Program-made: the position numbers and the translations under genes | Notes under the pieces: model-generated | The model's database searches: none | The model's input: only the letters and a program-made list of their open reading frames with translations | Told to the model about the DNA's origin: nothing | Assembly: GCA_038320555.1 (NCBI GenBank) | Contig: JBBQEJ010000099.1 | Coordinates: 1 to 18,890 of the forward strand | Direction: 5' to 3' | Length of the DNA stretch: 18,890 nt | Source: JALZOC01 sp038320555 | GTDB lineage: Bacteria; Acidobacteriota; Vicinamibacteria; Vicinamibacterales; 2-12-FULL-66-21 | In this document: positions 14,256 to 18,890 of the stretch, in pieces | Position numbering within the stretch: position 1 is the first letter of the stretch | How the letters are laid out: each line of letters starts with the position of its first letter

Positions 14256-14390
14256 CGGAAGGGACACAGGAAACAGAGACGGTTTAACCACAGAGTCAGC
14301 AGAGTTAGCGGAGCACACACAACATTTTGGTTTTCTCCGTTCCCTCGTTAACTCTGTGGTAGGAACCCTCCGCTTCCTCTGTCCCCTCCG
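14256..14390. repeat. CCACAGAG-type imperfect palindrome between trpS and scpA
   Basis: The inner arms ACCACAGAGTCAGCAGAG (from 14287) and CTCGTTAACTCTGTGGT (ending 14360) are complementary apart from a few positions. The outer arms are also similar: CGGAAGGGACACAGG (14256-14270) faces CCTCTGTCCCCTCCG (14376-14390). The 135-bp unit looks like a miniature mobile or REP-like element. It fills the gap and ends 10 nt before scpA. Confidence 0.8.
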
Positions 14391-14400
14391 CCCTCTCACC

Positions 14401-15258
14401 ATGGAACAGCCACAGGAATTTGAATCGATCCTCGAGGCGTATCCGGTACGGCTCGACAACTTCGAGGGGCCGCTCGATCTGCTGCTTCATCTCATCAAGA
14501 AGCACGAGGTGGACATCTACGACATTCCGATCGCGCAGGTCACGCAGCAGTATCTCGATTACATCGACCTGATGCAGGAGCTCAACCTGGATGTGGCAGG
14601 GGAGTTTCTCGTTATGGCGGCCACGCTCATCCACATCAAGTCCCGCATGCTGCTGCCGCGGGTCGATCCGACACAGGAAGATCCGGATGAGGATCCGCGG
14701 GAAGCGCTCGTGCGCCGCCTTCTGGAACACCAGAAATTCAAAGCCGCGGCCGAGCTGCTGCACGAACGCGAGACGCTGCGCAGCGCACAGTGGACGCGTC
14801 CAGACGGACCGATTGCCGAGATCGCCGGCGAGGCGCCGGAGCCGGAAATCGATGTCGATCTGTTCAGCCTCATCGCGGCCTTCCGCACCGTCGTCGAACG
14901 CGCGAAGCAGCGGCCGAAGTTGTACCTGCCGGGCGAGCAGATCCCGATTGAGGATCGCATCGAGCAGATGATGGAGAAGCTGTCTGAAACGGAGGCGTGC
15001 GGTTTCGACGATCTGTTTGCCGACGTCCAGACGCGCGCCGGCATTGTCGTCACCTTCCTGGCGATGCTGGAGATGATCCGGTTGAAACTCATTCGAGTCT
15101 TCCAGTCCGGCGCGATGGGTCCGATTCGCGTCTACAAACGCGCACGTCCGGCCGATGCGCCCAAGCCGCTCCTCGACCCCGAGAAGCGGCATGCCGATGA
15201 AGTCGCGGCACACGAACGAGCGGCCGCCGCGGTCGCGAAAGAGACCGGAACAGAGTAG
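14401..15258 (+). CDS. scpA: segregation and condensation protein A
   Basis: ScpA is the kleisin of the bacterial SMC complex, bridging the SMC heads together with ScpB during chromosome compaction and segregation. The 285-residue protein has the family N-terminal region (VRLDNFEGPLDLLLHLIKKHEVDIYDIPI, about 17-45), the block EFLVMAATLIHIKSRMLLP, and a C-terminal winged-helix region with VVTFLAMLEMIRLKLIRV at about 217-234. A charged Ala/Glu-rich tail of about 40 residues follows. ATG at 14401 is chosen because the family begins here; the frame is open far upstream but that sequence comes from the repeat and from another frame of trpS. No Shine-Dalgarno sequence is visible. Confidence 0.96.
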   Translation: MEQPQEFESILEAYPVRLDNFEGPLDLLLHLIKKHEVDIYDIPIAQVTQQYLDYIDLMQELNLDVAGEFLVMAATLIHIKSRMLLPRVDPTQEDPDEDPREALVRRLLEHQKFKAAAELLHERETLRSAQWTRPDGPIAEIAGEAPEPEIDVDLFSLIAAFRTVVERAKQRPKLYLPGEQIPIEDRIEQMMEKLSETEACGFDDLFADVQTRAGIVVTFLAMLEMIRLKLIRVFQSGAMGPIRVYKRARPADAPKPLLDPEKRHADEVAAHERAAAAVAKETGTE

Positions 15259-15259
15259 G

Positions 15260-15284
15260 CCCGGCCTTGAGGTCGGGTGTTTTT
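15260..15284 (+). terminator. hairpin plus T-run after scpA (REP-like palindrome)
   Basis: CCCGGCC (15260-15266), loop TTGA and GGTCGGG (15271-15277) form a 7-bp stem with one G-T pair, followed by TGTTTTT. It has the form of an intrinsic terminator. The 18-bp palindromic sequence is also found, reversed and with two differences, inside the 3' end of rluB. Confidence 0.6.
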
Positions 15285-15319
15285 GGACGAGCAACACGCC
15301 CAGCAAGAGGTTGTCGAAC

Positions 15320-15973
15320 GTGTCTGACCATTTGAAACCGATCGTCGAGGCCCTGATCTTCGCGTCTCCCGAGCCGCTGACGCCCAAGACCCTGTTCAAG
15401 CTGCTCGAAGCGGAGCCGCGCGAAGACGTCGAAGCGGCGCTCGCCGCCCTGAAGGCCGACTACGATCAGCCCCGGGGATTGCAGATCGTCGAGGTTGCGG
15501 GCGGGTATCAGATTGTCACTCGCGCGGAGCTGCACGAATGGGTCCGGAAGCTGTTCCACGAGCGGACGACGCAGAAGTTGTCGGTGCAGGCGCTCGAAAC
15601 GCTCGCGGTGATCGCGTATAAGCAGCCCGTCACGGCGCCCGAGATCGCCGACATCCGCGGCGTGAGCAGCAGCGGCGGCGTGCTGTCCACCCTCGTCGAG
15701 CGCCATCTGATCAAGACCGTCGGCCGCAAGCAGGTCGTCGGCCGGCCGTTCATGTACGCCACCACACGCGAGTTCCTCGACCGCTTCGGACTCAACGACA
15801 TCAACGATCTGCCCAAGGTGGACGAGATGTCCGATGCCCTCGGATTCGAGCTGCCGAGCGGGCTAACGGAGCCCACCGTTACGAGCCACCCCCTGCCGTT
15901 CGACGCGGAGACGGTGCCTGCACCTGCGGGAGCGGTCGAGGCCGTGCCGGCATCCGACGAGACTGTCCACTGA
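15320..15973 (+). CDS. scpB: segregation and condensation protein B
   Basis: ScpB is the kite-like winged-helix partner of ScpA in the SMC complex. The 217-residue protein shows LKPIVEALIFASPEPLT at the N-terminus, the strongly conserved LSVQALETLAVIAYKQPVTAPEI block in the middle, and GRPFMYATTREFLDRFGL. The C-terminal 40 residues are a Pro/Ala/Glu-rich tail of no clear function. GTG at 15320 is chosen over the in-frame TTG at 15311 because AAGAGG lies at a 9-nt spacing and the next residues SDHLKPIVEAL fit the family. It starts 61 nt after scpA, beyond a hairpin that might weaken but not abolish read-through. Confidence 0.96.
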   Translation: MSDHLKPIVEALIFASPEPLTPKTLFKLLEAEPREDVEAALAALKADYDQPRGLQIVEVAGGYQIVTRAELHEWVRKLFHERTTQKLSVQALETLAVIAYKQPVTAPEIADIRGVSSSGGVLSTLVERHLIKTVGRKQVVGRPFMYATTREFLDRFGLNDINDLPKVDEMSDALGFELPSGLTEPTVTSHPLPFDAETVPAPAGAVEAVPASDETVH

Positions 15974-15980
15974 ACGTCAT

Positions 15981-16084
15981 AAAGTTCCAACGTTCTACAG
16001 TTCCAGAGTTCAAGGTCGGAACTGTGCTTGTGAGAAAAGTTAGAACGTTGGAACCTTAGAACTTTAGAACTTTAGAAGTTTAGA
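15981..16084. repeat. inverted octanucleotide array (GAACNTTA), copy 2
   Basis: The left arm (15981-15997, AAAGTTCCAACGTTCTA) pairs with 16041-16057 (TAGAACGTTGGAACCTT) at 16 of 17 positions. The right side continues with tandem GAACTTTA units to about 16074. It uses the same unit as the array before tdk and again fills the gap to the next start codon, here the rluB GTG at 16091. Confidence 0.85.
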
Positions 16085-16090
16085 TTTCCA

Positions 16091-16981
16091 GTGGACCAAC
16101 GCCTTCAGAAGATTCTCTCGGCCGCGGGCATTGCGTCGCGGCGTGCCGCGGAGACCTACATCACGGATGGACGCGTGTCCGTGAACGGCGACACCATCAC
16201 CGAGCTTGGCACGAAGGCCGACCCCGAAGCCGATGACATCCGCGTCGATGGACGTCGCATCAAGACGGCTGTGCGCCGGCTGTACATCCTGATGTACAAA
16301 CCGCGAGGCTATATCACCAGCCGGTCGGACCCCCAGCGCCGACCCACGGTCATCGATCTTCTGGCGAAAGGGGGCGTGCGCGATTACGTGTATCCGGTCG
16401 GCCGACTCGACTACGAGTCGGAAGGGTTGCTGCTGCTGACGAGCGATGGCGATCTCGCCGCGCGTCTTACGCACCCGAGCCACGAAGTCGAGCGCGAGTA
16501 TCAGGTGAAGGTCCTCGGCGTCCCTGACGATCACGATCTCCAGCGGCTGTCGAAGGGCATTCTCATCGACGGCCGCAGAACGTTGCCAGCCGAAGTCAGG
16601 GTGTTGAAGGTCGTCGAAGGGACAGACGCCCAGCACGCCCTCCTGTCGATTGTGGTGAAGGAAGGACGCAATCGCCAGGTGCGAAACATGTTCGACGCGG
16701 TCGGCCACCCAGTCGATCGCCTGCGCCGCGTGCGGATCGGGTCAATCAGCGACGAGCACATCCGGCCGGGCGAGTTCCGGGAGCTCGACGCAAAAGAGAT
16801 CGCGGCGCTGAAACGCGCGGCGGTCGCACCTCCCGAGGGCCGTAGATCCGACCTGAAGGCCGGGGGTGGCGGTAGCGGCCGGAAGCGGTCGAGCGCCGCC
16901 GGATCTGAAGATCCGCGCCTATTCCCCAAGAAGGTCCGCCCAGAAACTGATCAGACGCCACATCGCCGGCGCAGTCGATGA
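16091..16981 (+). CDS. rluB: pseudouridine synthase, RsuA/RluB family
   Basis: Converts a uridine in rRNA to pseudouridine; by synteny with scpAB and cmk the likely target is 23S rRNA, as for RluB. The 296-residue protein has an N-terminal S4 RNA-binding domain (about 1-60) and the catalytic domain with GRLDYESEG at 104-112, in which D107 is the nucleophile, plus EGRNRQVRNMF at 191-201. The last about 46 residues (250-296) are a basic, Gly/Ser/Arg-rich tail coded by REP-like sequence. The stop is followed into the opposite gene: the final 63 nt overlap the 3' end of the leftward hydrolase. GTG at 16091 suits the family start and has no Shine-Dalgarno sequence; the octanucleotide array lies just upstream. 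Confidence 0.94.
   Translation: MDQRLQKILSAAGIASRRAAETYITDGRVSVNGDTITELGTKADPEADDIRVDGRRIKTAVRRLYILMYKPRGYITSRSDPQRRPTVIDLLAKGGVRDYVYPVGRLDYESEGLLLLTSDGDLAARLTHPSHEVEREYQVKVLGVPDDHDLQRLSKGILIDGRRTLPAEVRVLKVVEGTDAQHALLSIVVKEGRNRQVRNMFDAVGHPVDRLRRVRIGSISDEHIRPGEFRELDAKEIAALKRAAVAPPEGRRSDLKAGGGGSGRKRSSAAGSEDPRLFPKKVRPETDQTPHRRRSR
16847..16914. repeat. REP-like palindromes in the 3' coding end of rluB
   Basis: TCCGACCTGAAGGCCGGG (16847-16864) is the reverse complement, with two differences, of the palindrome after scpA. A second palindrome GGATCTGAAGATCC lies at 16901-16914, five bases before the stop codon of the opposing gene. Both are read as protein in rluB and may also end transcription from the two converging genes. 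Confidence 0.65.
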
Positions 16982-18067
16982 ACGGTCGACTTCCGCGTGC
17001 GTGATGAGCGGTGTGGCGAGCTGGTGCACCGTGACGTTTCGGGCGCGCAGGGTCTCAGCCAGCAGCGACGACTCGATCGCCGGGATGACGTTGTCGTCCG
17101 TACCGTGCAGGAGATACACCGGCGCGGCGGGCGCGGCCTCACGACCGGGCGACAGCATCCGATCGTCACCGAGTTCGGTCACGTGCGGAAGCAGGATGGG
17201 GCCCAGGTGTACAACGTCCCGTTCGTTCACATAGCGCATCAGGGTTCGCGCCGGTTCAGGCAATTGCCCCGCGAGCGCGCGCGCATGTTCGAACTCGGCG
17301 GCAGACCTCGCCTTGTCCACCAGATCGAGGCGCGATCCTTCGAGGAAGGTGAGGATGGCCGTGCGCAGAGGCTGCGCCTGCTCTGGCGGCACGACCCGCT
17401 CGGCAACGCTCAACAGGATGATCGCCACGCCGTAATCATGGGGCGGACGGTGTGCCCCATCGGCCTGGATGCCGGTGCACAGATATCGCAGCGTCCGCGG
17501 TAGATCGCCGTGGCCACCAAACGACATCACGAACGCCACGCGACTGCGCAGCGCCGGCCGCGAGGCCGCGACAATCGAGAGCCCGCCCGCGAAGCTGATC
17601 CCCATCATCCCAATCCGGCCGTCCGCCACGAGCGCCGGTTGTCTGGACAACCACAGTGCCGCGTCTTCGATCATGTCGGTCGTGCGAGGCGTGATGCGGT
17701 ACTGCGTGAGATCGGTCAACTCCGTGGTGAGGACCGTGTGCCGCACCGACGCGAGATCGCGGGCGAACTGCACGAGCCGCGGCTCGTCCACTCCCGCGGC
17801 ATGAACCCCCGGCACCAGCAGCATCGCGCGATCCGAGGCGCCGCGCGGGATGTACAGCCGAGCACGGAGCTGTCCGCCACGCCACGGGACCGTGAGCGTC
17901 CGTTCGTCGAATTCGCCCGTCTCGAATCCCGACGCCGTACGCGCGTAGCCCTGCATGCCTGCAGCCTGCACGACAAAGGCCGCGGCACGGAAGTAGCCGT
18001 TGCACGCCCACAATGCGATCAGAAGCAGCGCCGCCACGCCACCCACCGCTTTCGTTCTGGCGCGCAT
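16919..18067 (-). CDS. alpha/beta hydrolase (dienelactone hydrolase-like), membrane-anchored
   Basis: The 382-residue protein starts with an N-terminal hydrophobic segment (about 9-35) that may anchor it or export it. The hydrolase fold follows. The nucleophile elbow is GISFAGG with S158 (the fifth position is Ala instead of the more usual Gly), the acid is probably D326 in HGTDDNVIP and the base H358 in LITHAEV. This order and spacing fit the alpha/beta hydrolase family, near dienelactone hydrolases or acyl-peptide esterases. The substrate is unknown. The frame is open to 18265, but ATG at 18067 gives a natural signal sequence and lies 8 nt after a TATTAT box. The gene separates rluB from cmk and overlaps rluB tail-to-tail by 63 nt. 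Confidence 0.85.
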   Translation of the reverse strand: MRARTKAVGGVAALLLIALWACNGYFRAAAFVVQAAGMQGYARTASGFETGEFDERTLTVPWRGGQLRARLYIPRGASDRAMLLVPGVHAAGVDEPRLVQFARDLASVRHTVLTTELTDLTQYRITPRTTDMIEDAALWLSRQPALVADGRIGMMGISFAGGLSIVAASRPALRSRVAFVMSFGGHGDLPRTLRYLCTGIQADGAHRPPHDYGVAIILLSVAERVVPPEQAQPLRTAILTFLEGSRLDLVDKARSAAEFEHARALAGQLPEPARTLMRYVNERDVVHLGPILLPHVTELGDDRMLSPGREAAPAAPVYLLHGTDDNVIPAIESSLLAETLRARNVTVHQLATPLITHAEVDRSSTAPAMWRLISFWADLLGE

Positions 18068-18074
18068 TGCGGTG

Positions 18075-18084
18075 GATAATAGCA
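18075..18084. promoter_or_regulatory. overlapping divergent -10 elements between the hydrolase and cmk
   Basis: On the plus strand GATAAT (18075-18080) would start transcription near the cmk GTG at 18087. On the minus strand TGCTATTAT (18076-18084) is an extended -10 that would start near 18068, at the hydrolase ATG. Both transcripts would then be leaderless or nearly so. The gap between the two start codons is only 19 nt. Confidence 0.45.
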
Positions 18085-18086
18085 GG

Positions 18087-18878
18087 GTGAGCGACGCCAC
18101 CGACCCGGTTCCCCGTTCTCCCATCCCGAGCACCGAGGCGTCGAACCGCGACCCTTCGACAGGCTCAGCGTCGTCCCGAGCGCCGTCGAGGGGCGAACCG
18201 CGAATCGCGAATCGCGAGTCTCGCATCATCGCCATCGATGGCCCGTCGGGCGCCGGGAAGGGCACGATTGCCCGCGCGGTCGCGACGCGGCTTGGCTACG
18301 GGCATGTGGACACGGGCGCGATGTACCGCGCGCTCGCGTGGAACGTCCTGCAGCATGGAATCGATCTCTCGGATGAACCGGCGGTTTCAGCGCTCGCGCA
18401 GCGCACGGAATTCGACGTCAGCGACGGACGGGTCCGGGTCGACGGCCATGACGTCGCGACGGCCATCCGTACGCCGGAGATGGACCGTGCGGCATCGCTC
18501 GTCGCCCGTCAACCGCGAGTTCGGGAGGCGCTCATCGCGCGTCAGCGCGAGCTCGGGGCCCACGGGGGGATCGTCATGGAGGGGCGGGACATCGGGACTG
18601 TGGTGTTTCCCGATGCTGACGTGAAAATCTTTCTCGACGCATCGCCTGAAGAGCGCGCCCGAAGGCGCGCGACCGATCCCGCGCACGCGTCGGGGACGGG
18701 AGCCGCAGCCATCCCGGAAGTGGCGAACGCGCTCGCCGAGCGCGATCGCCTCGACAGCACCCGCGCCGCGTCTCCGCTGACCGTCGCGAAAGACGCCGTG
18801 GTCATCGATACGACCACGTTGTCGATTGGTGAGTCCGTCGGTCGGGTGATGGACGTGATCGGAACGAGGAGAGAATAG
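18087..18878 (+). CDS. cmk: cytidylate kinase with a repeat-derived N-terminal extension
   Basis: Phosphorylates CMP and dCMP for nucleotide synthesis. From about residue 47 the protein is a normal Cmk: IIAIDGPSGAGKGT with the P-loop at 52-60, DTGAMYRA, EGRDIGTVVFPDADVKIFLDAS and a C-terminal GESVGRVMDVI. The core is about 217 residues, slightly shorter than E. coli Cmk. About 46 additional N-terminal residues are rich in Ser, Pro and Arg and are coded by a REP-like palindrome plus heptanucleotide repeats. No ATG, GTG or TTG lies in frame between 18087 and the core, so the extension must be translated unless a rare start codon is used. GTG at 18087 is the nearest normal start; ATG at 18000 would overlap the opposite gene. 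It is followed by only 12 nt in this window. Confidence 0.93.
   Translation: MSDATDPVPRSPIPSTEASNRDPSTGSASSRAPSRGEPRIANRESRIIAIDGPSGAGKGTIARAVATRLGYGHVDTGAMYRALAWNVLQHGIDLSDEPAVSALAQRTEFDVSDGRVRVDGHDVATAIRTPEMDRAASLVARQPRVREALIARQRELGAHGGIVMEGRDIGTVVFPDADVKIFLDASPEERARRRATDPAHASGTGAAAIPEVANALAERDRLDSTRAASPLTVAKDAVVIDTTTLSIGESVGRVMDVIGTRRE
18152..18194. repeat. REP-like palindrome with TCGACAGGCTCAG core
   Basis: CCCTTCGACAGGCTCAG (18152-18168) faces GAGCGCCGTCGAGGGG (18179-18194), giving an imperfect palindrome. The CTTCGACAGGCTCAG motif is a widespread repetitive sequence in bacterial genomes that I recognise from memory. It lies in the coding sequence of the Cmk N-terminal extension. Confidence 0.7.
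18193..18220. repeat. heptanucleotide array GCGAATC in the 5' end of cmk
   Basis: Four 7-nt units (GCGAACC, GCGAATC, GCGAATC, GCGAGTC) follow the palindrome and stop five codons before the conserved Cmk core. They match the GCGRNYC unit of the array inside uvrC. Confidence 0.8.
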
Positions 18879-18890
18879 TTCCCAGTCTCC

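Noticed and set aside
13153..15258. Open frame running through trpS into scpA as one 701-residue protein
   Set aside because: The first 416 codons are the wrong frame of trpS plus repeat sequence; only the part from 14401 is ScpA. A trpS-scpA fusion is not supported.
18000..18086. Longer cmk start at ATG 18000
   Set aside because: It would overlap the opposite hydrolase gene start and signal sequence and run across the promoter; the added residues have no Cmk similarity.

Overview
The window is a GC-rich bacterial chromosomal segment, densely packed with housekeeping genes. The gene set (trpS-scpA-scpB-rluB-cmk, uvrA, uvrC, efp, tdk), the protein style and the many short period repeats suggest an acidobacterium, perhaps class Vicinamibacteria. 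That placement is inference, because no rRNA or tRNA gene was seen to confirm it. No prophage, CRISPR array or transposase gene was recognised.

Layout. Left end (1-1111): a possible C-terminal fragment of an upstream gene, then a leftward pair coding an RRM RNA-binding protein and a small membrane protein. 1373-6251: uvrA (nucleotide excision repair), a secreted HEAT-repeat protein and an AAG-type 3-methyladenine DNA glycosylase, all rightward. 6252-6554: an intergenic region made almost wholly of nested inverted repeats. 6555-8131: leftward hsp20-htrA, a protein quality control pair with a 1-nt overlap. 8190-10204: rightward efp, tdk and a membrane protein of unknown function. 10217-11043: leftward CDP-alcohol phosphatidyltransferase and a 67-residue membrane protein, joined by an ATGA overlap. 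11179-16981: rightward uvrC, trpS, scpA, scpB, rluB. 16919-18067: a leftward alpha/beta hydrolase that splits the familiar rluB-cmk neighbourhood and overlaps the 3' end of rluB. 18087-18878: cmk.

Functionally the window combines DNA repair (UvrA, UvrC, AAG glycosylase), chromosome organisation (ScpA, ScpB), translation (EF-P, TrpRS, an RsuA/RluB-type pseudouridine synthase), nucleotide metabolism (Tdk, Cmk), lipid synthesis and proteostasis.

The most interesting layer is not a gene. At least four kinds of short repeats sit at gene borders or inside genes: heptanucleotide arrays (AATCAGC type and GCGRNYC type), two inverted arrays of an 8-nt GAACNTTA unit, elements of the CCACAGAG/TCCGTG type, and REP-like palindromes (CCGGCCTTNAGGTCGG; TCGACAGGCTCAG). 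Several end 1 to 11 nt before a start codon (tdk, trpS, scpA, rluB). Three appear to be translated: an in-frame insert in UvrC, the N-terminal extension of Cmk and the C-terminal tail of RluB. Start sites next to these repeats lack a Shine-Dalgarno sequence, whereas most genes internal to operons have one.
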